DNA of 64,000 nucleotides from Tunturiibacter gelidiferens (GCF_013410115.1 NZ_JACCCV010000002.1:1054001-1118000); one strand, 5' to 3'; numbered from the stretch's first letter, positions 7,938 to 25,275 are shown. The notes: generated by a model not told the origin, from the sequence alone. A program made the numbers and translations.

Positions 7938-9732
7938 TCACTGATTGGAGATGGTGGCGATGGACCCGTCCAGCTTGGTGAGATGCACCGTTAGTTTTTC
8001 GTTGTAGACGCGAATCTTGTCCTGCAGGAAGCTGATGGCGAAGGCCTCTCCGAGGCGGAGCGAATCGTCGCTGTCGCTGCGCCAGTGGATGCCGGCGTGA
8101 ATGCCGTGGCCGAAGGTGATGTTGTGCGCGAGTTTGTTGAGCTCGCCGTTGATGGTGAGACTACCTGCGTCAGGGCCTGTGTAGGGGTTGAGCGAAAGAC
8201 CGTCTGGTGCAGGCACCTGTGGGTTGGGGATGACGAAGTTTCCATCGTAGAAGAACTTGAGAACGGTGATACAAGCCCCGGCGACAGTGCCGTGACCGGT
8301 GGGGTAGGCGGGGTGAGCGGGCGATCCCTCAGGAAAGGCTTGCGAGAGAAACCAGCTGTTGTAGGCGGCATAGCTCGCCTGGAGGGCCTGCGAGTTGAGG
8401 AAGTTGTTGTTCAGCCTGGCCTGAAGGCTGCCCAACTGGGTTCGTCCTGGTGAGGTAGGCGATGCCGCCGCTGGACTCAGGCCGTGGACGCAAATGAACG
8501 AACCACTTTTGATACCAGACCGTGTCGAGAACACGCGCTGCTACTTCGCCGATGGTGGCGGAGATGTCCGGGCCACCTAGTGTGTCGAATCCATTTTGGG
8601 TGCGGGAGGTTGCGTAGGGATTGCCTGGATTGAGGGGTACGCCGAGGGTGTTCATGACGAGAAACGCGACGAAGTATGCCTGAAAGAGCACGTCGACGTG
8701 GGTCCACGCGGCGAGTCCACGGCCGTTTTGCAGGAAGCGAACGTTGGGGTCCGCTTGATTGGTGAGGCCTGTATTGATCCCGTTCTGGACTTGCAGGAAT
8801 GAATCGGGATCCAGCATGTAGTTGAGACCGGCCTGATAGGTTATGTACTGATTGGTGAGGGGCAAGGGTCCGAAGAAGCTGGGTGTGATGATCAGCTGCG
8901 AGATATAGGGCCCAAGTGTCTCGCCTGGGTAGGAGCCGCGGAAGAGCAGATTGGGTGTGACCTGACCGGAATGCGTTCGCGGCCCGGCGTAGCTGGGCAT
9001 GCTGGTCAGCTCGGCGCAGGCCGCGGCGGCTACGGGGCTGGTTTGGTAATCGGTGAAGGCTGTGTCGCGCAGCAGCGAGCACCAGTAGAGCTCGGTGAGC
9101 TCGGTACCCCAGGCGGGGCTGGAGAAGGCTGGCGGCGCTGGAACGACGACTTCGGTCTCCTGGTTGTGAGGAGAGGGTGAACTGCCGAATTGATGCGAGT
9201 CTGTTCCCTCGAGCGTGAAGGCTAAGCCGCCCTGTGGCCCGTTCAGAGTGCGGGTTCCACCAATGATGATGTTCTCGAAGTCCGATGGTTTGCCGCTGGC
9301 CAGAGCGGTCGTGAAGGTTCGATAAGCGGCGGGGTTTACCAAGCCGATCGAATCCTGAAGGACAACTTTAGTGTAGGTGGCCGAACCGTCGGGATAACGC
9401 TGCTGATCGCCGTTGGTTTGATGGGAAGGAATTGGAACAAGAGCCTGAGCGATCGCCGCGTTGAGACGGATCGCAAACGATGCCTGGACCCGCGGATTGC
9501 TTGGTATGCCGAAGCCGCTCGCGGTAGTCTGAACCTTCGCCGATGAGGGAGCCTCTTCGGAGCCGGACTGCGCCGACGCGAAGACAGGGGATGCGAGTGC
9601 GCCGGCGGCCAGTGTTCCCCCGATCTGACTCAGGAACTTGCGGCGGTTATGTTGGTTGAGGTTGGGTTGAGGGTTGGCATGCGAGGACACGAGATCCTGT
9701 AAGGAAGGCGGGATACTAGTTATGTCAAGCAT
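7938..9732 (-). pseudogene. vanadium-dependent haloperoxidase (PAP2 superfamily), frameshifted
   Basis: Two frames on one strand together make a full-length vanadium haloperoxidase. The upstream part (start 9732; frame runs to 8329) has a twin-arginine-like leader (NRRKFLSQIGG then an Ala-rich stretch and ASA) and the first active-site block WYQKWFVHLRPRPE. The downstream part (frame 8534-7938) continues with LNNNFLNSQAL, then AFPEGSPAHPAYPTGHGTVAGA (Ser/Gly-His anion site) and FGHGIHAGIHWRSD with the vanadate-binding His. The switch lies near 8436-8460, where one extra base (or two missing) moves the frame. Either the gene is recently inactivated or this is a sequence error, since both halves are otherwise well conserved. 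Active enzymes oxidise halides with peroxide outside the cytoplasm. Confidence 0.82.
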
Positions 9733-9869
9733 GCGACGTTGTAGCACCGGCCTGGGCAAGGCACAATCGAAAAAACAGAGTTGCACCAAAAAATGGCGCT
9801 TCGCAATCAGGACAGCCGGGCTGAATTAATGTTGTGAGCTACGGGGCGAGCCCTCTTTGAAGCCTCTGA

Positions 9870-10400
9870 TTACGGATGTTCGGCGGCGGCTTTCAAGTTG
9901 GCGAGCCCCTTGTCGAAGTCGGGGCCGATCACTTTGTCCATTGAGGTAAAGACGCTCATCACTCTGCCCGGGAAGAACCTGAGCGGGCCGTTCATGATCC
10001 AGTTGACGCGGGTGGTGGAACCTTCCGGTTCGAGCACGAAGTCGGCGGTGTTGTGGTTTTCGAAGGGCTTGAGGAAGTCGAGCTTGATGGTGGTCTTTGT
10101 GGGTTCGATGGCGAGGATCTCCATGCGGCCCTTGCCTACTTTGCTGTTCCCTTCCCACTCGTAGACGGAGCCGACGCCACTGGATGGGCCAGAGTAGGTG
10201 GTCTTCATGATGGGATCGAGGTGCGCCCAGGGCGACCACGCGTTCCATTGATGGAAGTCGTTGATGAGGGCGGCGATCTTTTCGGGCGGAGCGGCGATGG
10301 TGGTGGAGCGCTCGACTCGGAAACTGCTCGGCTTGGTGAGCGCGAGGAGAAGGATTGCAGCGACAGCCAGAACAACGATGAGGCCGATTGCTTTGAACAT
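9870..10400 (-). CDS. membrane-anchored SRPBCC-fold protein
   Basis: A 176-residue protein with an N-terminal hydrophobic anchor or signal (MFKAIGLIVVLAVAAILLLA) and a START/polyketide-cyclase-like domain: FRVERSTTIAAPPEKIAALI opens the fold and WNAWSPWA is the usual following block. The fold binds hydrophobic ligands; this protein's ligand is unknown. The start at 10400 has GGGAG upstream; the longer frame overlaps a repeated intergenic element and is rejected. Confidence 0.8.
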   Translation of the reverse strand: MFKAIGLIVVLAVAAILLLALTKPSSFRVERSTTIAAPPEKIAALINDFHQWNAWSPWAHLDPIMKTTYSGPSSGVGSVYEWEGNSKVGKGRMEILAIEPTKTTIKLDFLKPFENHNTADFVLEPEGSTTRVNWIMNGPLRFFPGRVMSVFTSMDKVIGPDFDKGLANLKAAAEHP

Positions 10401-10459
10401 AGTGGCTCCCGGGAGTGAGCCGCCAGTATAGAAGTGGAAAGACGGTTCGCGCCAGCGCG

Positions 10460-10500
10460 AATGCCCACATCTCGGAGTCGAGATATGGGGCACCCGGCGT
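10460..10500. repeat. dispersed intergenic repeat, copy 1
   Basis: GAATGCCCACATCTC followed by a short spacer and CGAGATATGGGGCACCC forms an imperfect inverted repeat. It shares GAATGCCCACATCTC with the copy at 13463 and GGGGCACCC with the copies at 11455 and 14158. Confidence 0.6.
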
Positions 10501-10542
10501 AGCTTGTTTTTCGCTTACGTTTGGTTCCGCACAGCAGGCACG

Positions 10543-11007
10543 CTAGATCATTGCTTCGAGGCGCACGTAGCTTGCTTCCATACCGTGTTCCATGCCTGTC
10601 GCCAGCATCGTTGCTCGCGTTTTCTCATCGGGTAGAGTCATCCTGATTGTCATCAAGGTTCCTTCGCCGTCGCGGTCGAAGGTGGTTTCAATGTGGTTGT
10701 CCGGCGTTGGATCCGGCAGGTGCATCCGTTCGACGTGGACGATTCTGCTGAAAGGGTTCAGTTCAAGGTACTCACCCGTTATGTGGAATCCGGCGCCTTT
10801 GCCGTTGGTCCACTCGTAGCGGAACTTCCCTCCAGGCTTCGCGTCGTTGATGCAGACAGGCATGCTCCAGCCTTCAGGGCCGAGCAGCCACTTTTGTAAC
10901 AACTTCGGATCGGTGTGCGCGCGATACAGCGCTTCCGGCGGCGCATCAAAGCGCCTCGTCACAATCACATGGGTATCGCCTTCCGTCTTCAACGTCATCT
11001 TGCTCAT
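10543..11007 (-). CDS. AHSA1/SRPBCC-domain protein coupled to ArsR regulator
   Basis: A 154-residue protein of the Aha1-like SRPBCC group: VTRRFDAPPEALYRAHTDPKLLQKWLLGP is the canonical opening and FRYEWTNGKG and HITGEYLEL follow in order. It probably binds a small hydrophobic molecule. Its ATG overlaps the stop of the ArsR gene by four bases (ATGA), so the two are translationally coupled. ArsR plus AHSA1 pairs are widespread and the repressor presumably controls this gene. Confidence 0.88.
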   Translation of the reverse strand: MSKMTLKTEGDTHVIVTRRFDAPPEALYRAHTDPKLLQKWLLGPEGWSMPVCINDAKPGGKFRYEWTNGKGAGFHITGEYLELNPFSRIVHVERMHLPDPTPDNHIETTFDRDGEGTLMTIRMTLPDEKTRATMLATGMEHGMEASYVRLEAMI

Positions 11008-11342
11008 CGCATCTCTCCTCTCTTCTTTGTGTCGATAGCGGCCAGAACTCCGTCCAGCCGGTCGTAGTTCTTCTCAAGCGCAGTGCGGAGCATTCCAAGC
11101 CATTGATTCATCGCTTCGATTCCCTCCTTCGCGAGACGACGGGGGCGCTTTGTGCCTTCCACCCGTCGCATGATCAGCCCAGCATCTTCGAGCACTTTGA
11201 GATGTTGCGATATCGCCGGTTGCGACATCTCGAAGGGACGTGCCAGTTCATTGACCGTGGCCTCGCCCAGTGAGAGCCGCGCCAGAATCGCCCGGCGAGT
11301 TGGGTCAGCTAAGGCGGAGAACTTTGTGTCGAGGCCATTCAT
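11004..11342 (-). CDS. ArsR-family winged-helix repressor
   Basis: A 112-residue HTH protein: FSALADPTRRAILARLSLGEATVNEL, then the recognition helix region MSQPAISQHLKVLEDAGLI and a wing with RRVEGTKRPRR. There is no CxC metal site, so it belongs to the non-metal branch commonly paired with SRPBCC genes. The probable operator lies directly before the start codon. No strong ribosome site is present, so translation may begin near the 5' end of the mRNA. Confidence 0.9.
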   Translation of the reverse strand: MNGLDTKFSALADPTRRAILARLSLGEATVNELARPFEMSQPAISQHLKVLEDAGLIMRRVEGTKRPRRLAKEGIEAMNQWLGMLRTALEKNYDRLDGVLAAIDTKKRGEMR

Positions 11343-11350
11343 AGGTTATA

Positions 11351-11378
11351 ACTTATATAAGTAATAACTTATTGTCAA
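11351..11378 (-). promoter_or_regulatory. ArsR autoregulatory promoter-operator
   Basis: On the minus strand TTGACA (11373-11378 complement) is followed after 15 bases by TATAAG. Overlapping it are a perfect palindrome ACTTATATAAGT (11351-11362) and a second dyad TAAGT-AATA-ACTTA (11358-11371). Such AT-rich dyads over the -10 region are typical ArsR-family operators. Binding is inferred. Confidence 0.55.
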
Positions 11379-11454
11379 GATTTAAGTTTCATCATATGCG
11401 GAGAGTCGCTATTGACGGGTGGCTCCGGCTGTTTTCCATCTCACCCTTTGGAGA

Positions 11455-11505
11455 GTGCGCGAAGGATGGGGCACCCGATTATTTCTGGTTGGTGGAAATT
11501 GATGA
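11455..11505. repeat. dispersed intergenic repeat, copy 2
   Basis: 25 bases (11455-11479) are identical to 14158-14182, starting GTGCGCGAAGGATGGGG, and the next 25 bases (with GGTTGGT and AAATT) are also similar. It lies in a 296-base spacer with no gene. Confidence 0.75.
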
Positions 11506-11638
11506 AACCAAGGTGGGCTACCCGCCGTCGAAGTTTTGTGCGATGACCTGCTCGCGCGAATGGACGTAGGCAGCGAAGAGGTCAATGCACCACCAGCAAG
11601 CTTTTTCCAACATCGTGATTGAAAGCTCAGGAGGATTT

Positions 11639-12670
11639 ATGGCAACAGCCGTCGCAGCAGCAACGATGAAGGTGGCTCAAGTTTCCGCGGCCGGCGGAGA
11701 TTTTCAGATTGTGGAGCGTGCGATTCCTAACCCAGATGCGGGGCATATAAGGATCAAGGTGCTGGCCTGCGGCGTTTGTCACAGTGATTCGCTGACGAAA
11801 GAAGGCGCGTGGCCTGGAATTCAGTATCCGCGCGCTCCCGGACATGAGGTGGCCGGCGTCATCGATGAGGTGGGTTCGGGTGTTTCGGGGTGGAAGAAGG
11901 GACAGCGTGTCGGTGTGGGCTGGCATGGCGGCCATGACAACTCGTGTCTCTCGTGTCGGCGTGGTGATTTTGGAAACTGTTCGAATATGAAGATTCCGGG
12001 CATCAGCTATGACGGCGGATATCAGCAGTACATGGTTGCTCCCGTGGAGGCTCTGGTGGCGATGCCGGATAGTCTGAGTGACGTTGAAGCGGCGCCATTG
12101 CTCTGCGCGGGGATTACTACCTTCAACGCGCTGCGGCACAGCGGTGCGCTGCCCAGTGACCTCGTTGCGGTTCAGGGTATCGGCGGTCTGGGTCACCTTG
12201 GGATTCAGTTTGCGAGCAAGTTTGGCTATAACGTTGCGGCGATCGGGCGTGGACCGGAGAACGCGGCGCTTGCGAAGAAGCTTGGAGCGAATGTGTACAT
12301 CGACAGCAAAGCGACGAACGCTGCCGAGGAGTTACAAAAGCTGGGCGGGGCAAAGGTGATTTTGGCGACCGCTCCGAGTTCGAAGGCGATGTCTGAGTTG
12401 ATCAATGGGCTGGGGCCGAACGGCAAGCTTATGGTGATTGGTGCCAGCTTCGATCCCATTGAGGTCACGCCAATACAGCTCATCACTTCTAGCCGAACGA
12501 TTCAAGGGTGGGCTTCGGGAACACCAACTGACTCCGAGGACACACTGCGCTTCGCAGAGCTGACCGGCGTGCGGCCCATGATTGAAACCTATCCGCTCGA
12601 AAAAGCAACCGAGGCTTATGCGCGGATGATGAGCGGGAATGCACAGTTTCGCGTGGTGCTGACGATGTAG
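11639..12670 (+). CDS. zinc-dependent alcohol dehydrogenase (MDR family)
   Basis: A 343-residue medium-chain dehydrogenase/reductase. The catalytic zinc ligands are Cys47 (CGVCHSD), His69 and Glu70 (PGHEVAG); the NAD(P) fold has GIGGLGHLGIQFA at about residues 182-194. The structural zinc lobe is unusual: the family pattern needs four Cys, but here the first is Asp100 (WHGGHDNSCLSC), with Cys103, Cys106 and Cys114 kept. The start at 11639 follows a perfect AGGAGG (11629-11634). It appears monocistronic; substrate is unknown, probably short-chain alcohols or aldehydes. Confidence 0.9.
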   Translation: MATAVAAATMKVAQVSAAGGDFQIVERAIPNPDAGHIRIKVLACGVCHSDSLTKEGAWPGIQYPRAPGHEVAGVIDEVGSGVSGWKKGQRVGVGWHGGHDNSCLSCRRGDFGNCSNMKIPGISYDGGYQQYMVAPVEALVAMPDSLSDVEAAPLLCAGITTFNALRHSGALPSDLVAVQGIGGLGHLGIQFASKFGYNVAAIGRGPENAALAKKLGANVYIDSKATNAAEELQKLGGAKVILATAPSSKAMSELINGLGPNGKLMVIGASFDPIEVTPIQLITSSRTIQGWASGTPTDSEDTLRFAELTGVRPMIETYPLEKATEAYARMMSGNAQFRVVLTM

Positions 12671-12760
12671 CGTGACCGAGGTCCTGAATTCATCCATTGA
12701 CCTGGGGCTAATTCGGGGCTAGTGTAGACGTGCCTTAGAAGAGGAATTTAGGAGGCGTTC

Positions 12761-13339
12761 ATGCGTCGATCCCTTTGTCTTCTGTGTCTACTGGTTTTTG
12801 GCGGTTGCCTTGCGGCTCAGGCCGATCCACTCGTGACGGTTACCGTCAACTTCGTCTACCACAACTTCGACGACACGGGCTCGACCACCTTCTCGTTCGA
12901 TCCGGACAAGGTGTTCTTCTATCTCCACCCAAATTACCAGTTTGATTTCTTGTATCCCCTCATTCAGTCGCCCGAGTTTCCGAGCCCGAGCAGCTTCGAC
13001 ACAGTGGATTTCTTTGGCGGCTCGCTCGCGTTCACCAACTTTGGACCAAATTTCATCTACGATTTCGAAATCGACGGTACCTGCCAGGACATCCCCCCTC
13101 TCGCCGGCACCGGGGCGGTGCCTACCTTCGTAACAACGACCTGCTATGGCAGCGGCGTTCGCGATTCTATCGGCGGGGACCAGACAGAGGTGGTCGAGGA
13201 GATTACCTCGCTCGACTTCGTGGTGACGGGAGGTGAGGCCACACCTGAGCCGTCGAGCCTTGTCCTGCTCGGTACCGGCCTTGCCGGTCTCTTGCAAATT
13301 GGCTTCAGCCGCATGCGAGCTGCCCGAAGAGCTTCCTAG
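12761..13339 (+). CDS. PEP-CTERM sorting-domain exported protein
   Basis: A 192-residue protein with an N-terminal signal peptide (MRRSLCLLCLLVFGGCLAAQA) and a C-terminal PEP-CTERM tripartite signal: TPEPSSLVLLGTGLAGLLQI, then a basic tail SRMRAARR. Exosortase should cleave at PEP and pass the protein to the surface; no exosortase gene is in this window. The middle is beta-rich with no recognised enzyme domain. AGGAGG sits 5 bases before the ATG. Confidence 0.88.
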   Translation: MRRSLCLLCLLVFGGCLAAQADPLVTVTVNFVYHNFDDTGSTTFSFDPDKVFFYLHPNYQFDFLYPLIQSPEFPSPSSFDTVDFFGGSLAFTNFGPNFIYDFEIDGTCQDIPPLAGTGAVPTFVTTTCYGSGVRDSIGGDQTEVVEEITSLDFVVTGGEATPEPSSLVLLGTGLAGLLQIGFSRMRAARRAS

Positions 13340-13462
13340 CGGCGGCGGCTCCTGCGGACTGCGCTAACACTCGCGACGGGTGGCTCGCGAATCATTTGGT
13401 ACGCGCAGTTGGGCTGGCGAACATTTAGGTTCTGCCAAGAGAAGCGGTGCTAGCGTGGCGTG

Positions 13463-13520
13463 AATGCCCACATCTCACAATCGAGATGTAGGGCCAGATA
13501 TAGACTTTTAGATGTGGGCC
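13463..13520. repeat. dispersed intergenic repeat, copy 3, with long inverted repeat
   Basis: GAATGCCCACATCTC matches 10459-10473. GCCCACATCT (13466-13475) is also perfectly inverted at 13510-13519 (AGATGTGGGC), giving a 10-bp stem with a nested smaller dyad. It lies about 40 bases before the DUF417 start, so it may sit in that gene's leader. Confidence 0.65.
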
Positions 13521-13558
13521 ATCTGCTCGATGATGACCTTACATTAGGGAGTCTTTTT

Positions 13559-14095
13559 ATGGCTGAAACCACACCGACTGGGGCATGGGGCGATAACGAA
13601 ATACAGGCGAAGAGTGTGCTAACAAAGATCGCGGCGTTTGTCGCAAATCGAAATATCCCTTTCCTTATTTGCAGTGTTGGAATGATCGTGATGTTGCTGT
13701 GGGCGGGGAAATTCAAGATGACAGTACCGGGAGCAGAGGGCATCATCCCGCTTGTCAGTAACAGCCCATTGACCAGTTGGCAGTTCAATCACTTTGGACC
13801 ATATATTTTGGGGGACATGATCGGGCTCACGGAATGGACTGCAGCAATCCTGCTGATCATTGGCTACTTCAAGCCGAAAGCAGGCATTCTGGGCGGGATC
13901 ATTCTAGTCGGCATGTTCTTCACGACAACCACCATGTTGATCACGACTCCGGATGACACCGCCGTGGTGAACGGCATCCACTACATGAACAACACTGGCC
14001 TGTTTCTCTTCAAGGACATTATCGCTTTCGGAGTTGCGTTCTATCTGATCAGCTACTATGGCCGAAAAGCGATCATGGCTGAGAATCAGAGATGA
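13559..14095 (+). CDS. DUF417 (YkgB-like) membrane protein
   Basis: A 178-residue protein with four membrane helices, matching DUF417/YkgB: IPFLICSVGMIVMLLWAGKFKMT, then EGIIPLVSNSPL, GLTEWTAAILLIIGYF and a conserved MFFTTTTMLITTPD helix. The family is related to DoxX-like membrane proteins; function is unclear, with stress resistance suggested for some members. The start at 13559 has AGGGA upstream and leaves the repeat outside the coding sequence. Confidence 0.85.
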   Translation: MAETTPTGAWGDNEIQAKSVLTKIAAFVANRNIPFLICSVGMIVMLLWAGKFKMTVPGAEGIIPLVSNSPLTSWQFNHFGPYILGDMIGLTEWTAAILLIIGYFKPKAGILGGIILVGMFFTTTTMLITTPDDTAVVNGIHYMNNTGLFLFKDIIAFGVAFYLISYYGRKAIMAENQR

Positions 14096-14157
14096 TGGTC
14101 TACGGGGAAATTGATGAATCTCGGAGTCCTGAGCTGATTACACTCCCCCCTTCGCAA

Positions 14158-14205
14158 GTGCGCGAAGGATGGGGCACCCGATCTTTTGTGGTTGGTTCAA
14201 ATTAG
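14158..14205. repeat. dispersed intergenic repeat, copy 4
   Basis: The first 25 bases are identical to 11455-11479 and the following 20 or so are similar. It lies between the DUF417 gene and the lower-GC dinD island. Confidence 0.75.
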
Positions 14206-14247
14206 CAAGACTAAGGGTGTGTGAGCCACCCGCCCGTTCAAATGGAT

Positions 14248-15084
14248 TTAAGACAATTGTTTCGGGTGCTTTTTAGCACTCGATTTAAGCGCTTTCTTTT
14301 GCGCAGATATCAGGGTTTTTATATTGGTCTCTTTGGGTAGTTTCTCCGGCATTGTCCCCCCGACACGCCTAATGGCTTCTCTGACCTCTTGTCCAACTAT
14401 CTTATGTGCTTCTGTGGCGCGATGTTCGCCGGAAATCTGTTCCCTTTTAAGCTTTGATTCAGTCTGGGTAATTCGGAAGTCGTGCGCAGCCAGTTCAGCT
14501 CTCCCCGAGAAATCGAGGACGCTGTCTTTTTCAGCAATTCCTTTTACACGCTTAATATCAGCGATTCCCATTCCATATAAGCCTCTATAACCGGCGTCGT
14601 TGAAGATCCCAAAGCGCTGTACTCCACATTCCTTTGCCACTCCGGCAAGCGTCTTATTATTAGTGCGAACACGCTCACGAAGTTTGATTCGCTCTACGTC
14701 TTGATCTTCCTCAGCGTGAATCTCTTGGAGACGAGTCTGCACCGCGAAGTAAGTTTGAGCCTTTGCTATCTCGGGTTTGGAGGATTCGCCATTCATTGCG
14801 ATCAGATAACAGGCATAACGGGTGAGATACCAGTCTGCCCTTTCTACCCTTGCTCCCTTTCCGGCTTCGATCATCTTCTTGGACTCAAGGAAGTGATATC
14901 CAGCTTTCACTCCTGACCCTTCGCACGCTATCTTTCCCTTTTCAATTACTTTCTCGAAATTTTCCCAGTTTTTGTATCCAAGAATTATTTGCAGATCGCG
15001 GGCCATCCAGTAATTTTCTTGATTTGCGGCGGTTTTCTTTAGATTGTCCAGCGAATTGACGATTTCATCTAAGTCTTCTGCCAT
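14248..15084 (-). CDS. dinD: DNA-damage-inducible protein D
   Basis: A 278-residue protein matching E. coli DinD along its length: WMARDLQIILGYKNWENFEKVI, then ADWYLTRYACYLIAMNG, AQTYFAVQTR, GYRGLYGM, ELAAHDFRITQTESKLKRE and GGTMPEKLPKE. E. coli DinD is SOS-induced and has been reported to inhibit RecA strand exchange. The ATG at 15084 is chosen; an in-frame TTG at 15093 lies too close to the AGGAG. Base composition is clearly more AT-rich than neighbours, suggesting horizontal transfer. It diverges from the HARE-HTH gene. Confidence 0.88.
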   Translation of the reverse strand: MAEDLDEIVNSLDNLKKTAANQENYWMARDLQIILGYKNWENFEKVIEKGKIACEGSGVKAGYHFLESKKMIEAGKGARVERADWYLTRYACYLIAMNGESSKPEIAKAQTYFAVQTRLQEIHAEEDQDVERIKLRERVRTNNKTLAGVAKECGVQRFGIFNDAGYRGLYGMGIADIKRVKGIAEKDSVLDFSGRAELAAHDFRITQTESKLKREQISGEHRATEAHKIVGQEVREAIRRVGGTMPEKLPKETNIKTLISAQKKALKSSAKKHPKQLS

Positions 15085-15200
15085 GATGGTCAAGCACTCC
15101 TATCTTTCTGATGGTACACCTCAAGAGGGCAAAACGTTTGTACACTTTCCCACAATTTCCCATTATTACCATGCCATAATGAATTTGCGAGGAGATACCC

Positions 15201-15671
15201 ATGGGCATACGTGAGAATTTCCAAAAACTAGTCGAAAGAAAGCAGAATGAAATCAGAGAGTTGGAGATGCGCATTAGGGAGTCTAATGCATACATCCAAG
15301 CGCTACAAGACTCAATAAAACTTCTTCCCAAAGAGGTTGAACATTCCAAGGCAGTCGACGCGGAAGCATCTCTGCGTCCGGGGACAACATTGTTCGCAAT
15401 TCAAAATCTCTTGAGGGACAAGGGCGGTCCGATGCATGTCAACGATATTCTTTCGCAACTTGGAAAACCAATCGACGCTTCAAGTCGGGTTTCTTTAGTT
15501 GGAACTCTTGGGTCTTATTCCCGCAAAGGAAGAGTCTTCAACCGTCCTGCCCCAAATACTTTCGGTTTGATCGAATTCGGTGATATTGAGGATCAACTCG
15601 AGGAACTTCCTGAAAAATTTGGGAAGATGGAATTGGATGACAATGAGGATGAGATGTCACCTCCTGAATGA
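15201..15671 (+). CDS. HARE-HTH domain protein with N-terminal coiled coil
   Basis: A 156-residue protein. Residues 1-45 are a heptad-like coiled coil (FQKLVERKQNEIRELEMRIR). Residues 60-125 resemble the HARE-HTH winged helix (PGTTLFAIQNLLRDKGGPMH, then SRVSLVGTLGSYSRKGRVFN and FGLIEFG), a DNA-binding or modified-DNA-sensing domain found in restriction enzymes, RNA polymerase delta subunits and eukaryotic ASXL proteins. The C-terminus is acidic (DDNEDEM). GAGGAG precedes the ATG. AT-rich, like its divergent neighbour dinD. Confidence 0.75.
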   Translation: MGIRENFQKLVERKQNEIRELEMRIRESNAYIQALQDSIKLLPKEVEHSKAVDAEASLRPGTTLFAIQNLLRDKGGPMHVNDILSQLGKPIDASSRVSLVGTLGSYSRKGRVFNRPAPNTFGLIEFGDIEDQLEELPEKFGKMELDDNEDEMSPPE

Positions 15672-15690
15672 GAGAGCCACACATGGTAGA

Positions 15691-15726
15691 CAAAACGGGC
15701 GGACTCTTTCGAGTCCGCCCGTTTTG
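15691..15726. terminator. bidirectional terminator between HARE-HTH gene and rpoC
   Basis: A perfect 16-bp stem (arms 15691-15706 and 15711-15726) around TTTC, with a T-run in the right arm and an A-run in the left. It can end the plus-strand gene and, read on minus, rpoC. Confidence 0.9.
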
Positions 15727-15776
15727 TTGCTGCAGTTTAAGTTTTCACGCGAAGCGTCGAGGACGGTACGAAGTAC

Positions 15777-19967
<4,191 letters not shown>

Positions 19968-20166
19968 ATTTGGCGTCTCCGTGTGCAGTGTCTGGCGTTT
20001 TTTGCGCCTTGCTGCTGGTTACTGCTGCTTTACTTCTGCTGGGCGGTGGGTGGTTAGGTCCGTCGCCTGCTTCTCTTTAGTTGCTCTTCCCCTTTGGCCG
20101 GCCCTTCGTGAATGTTGAGCGTGAGCCTCATTCAGAAGGACCGTGCCTGGGGTGGAGCGGTATCGA

Positions 20167-24654
<4,488 letters not shown>

Positions 24655-25213
24655 GCTCTCTCCTGAAAACTGACCTTCGAGGCCTCCCGAGTGCGTCTGC
24701 CTGCATCGTATTGCTGGCTTCACTCGTTAGGGGAGGGCATCGGTCAGGCCCTCCGGGTTTGGTTCTGATCGCGCAGTCTTTAAGATCTTCGGGTCTTGCT
24801 GTCCTCGATGGCAGCGAGTCCCGTGCGCAAAATGTCTTGCCGTAATGGTCCGCGGCGCGGATAAATCTTGAAACTTTTACTACCTGCCGGCGTTCGAAGC
24901 TGCTATAAAGAACGCGTGCAGCGTACTGTTGGCTCCTATAGTGGAGACAATGCCGATAAACACGGCAAAGCGCTCGCGGGGACAGCATGCCCCATGAGCG
25001 CAAAGGTCGACTTGTGCACTGTTTCTATATAAGTGGTGTTAATGCCTGCCGCCATTGAGGTTCGCCTACCCCAAAGTTGTGCCGCTCGCATGTTTCTTAT
25101 TGCACTATGCGCATCCGCCGCTCGAAGCGTATAGTGGCCGGTTCCTTAACCTGTGAAGACAGGATGATCCGGGTACAACGAAGTTTTTTCTGGATACAGC
25201 TGGCCGCCTACGA
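24655..25213 (-). other. long rplL-rpoB spacer without a gene
   Basis: With the hairpin at 25214-25275, 635 bases separate the rplL stop from the rpoB start; these genes are usually close. No frame here looks coding on either strand. An internal promoter or processing leader for rpoBC is likely, but no convincing -35/-10 pair was found. Confidence 0.5.
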
Positions 25214-25275
25214 GCACGTCAAGGCGGAACGAATTTTCTCTAACGTCAAGAATATCGCGTTCCGCCTTATCGTGC
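25214..25275 (-). promoter_or_regulatory. long hairpin just after rplL; candidate attenuator or RNase III site
   Basis: Arms 25214-25231 and 25258-25275 pair over 18 positions with one mismatch and one G-U in the RNA, around a 26-base loop, starting 15 bases after the rplL stop. No T-tract follows in the transcribed direction, so processing or partial attenuation fits better than full termination. E. coli has an attenuator and an RNase III site in the same place. Confidence 0.65.

Noticed and set aside
10460-14205. CRISPR array
   Set aside because: The repeat copies are far apart, of unequal length and with no regular spacers; they are dispersed intergenic repeats.
15085-15200. LexA-type SOS box in the dinD spacer
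   Set aside because: No match to the E. coli, alphaproteobacterial or Gram-positive LexA consensus; only a GTACAC direct repeat is visible, and the acidobacterial site is not known to me.
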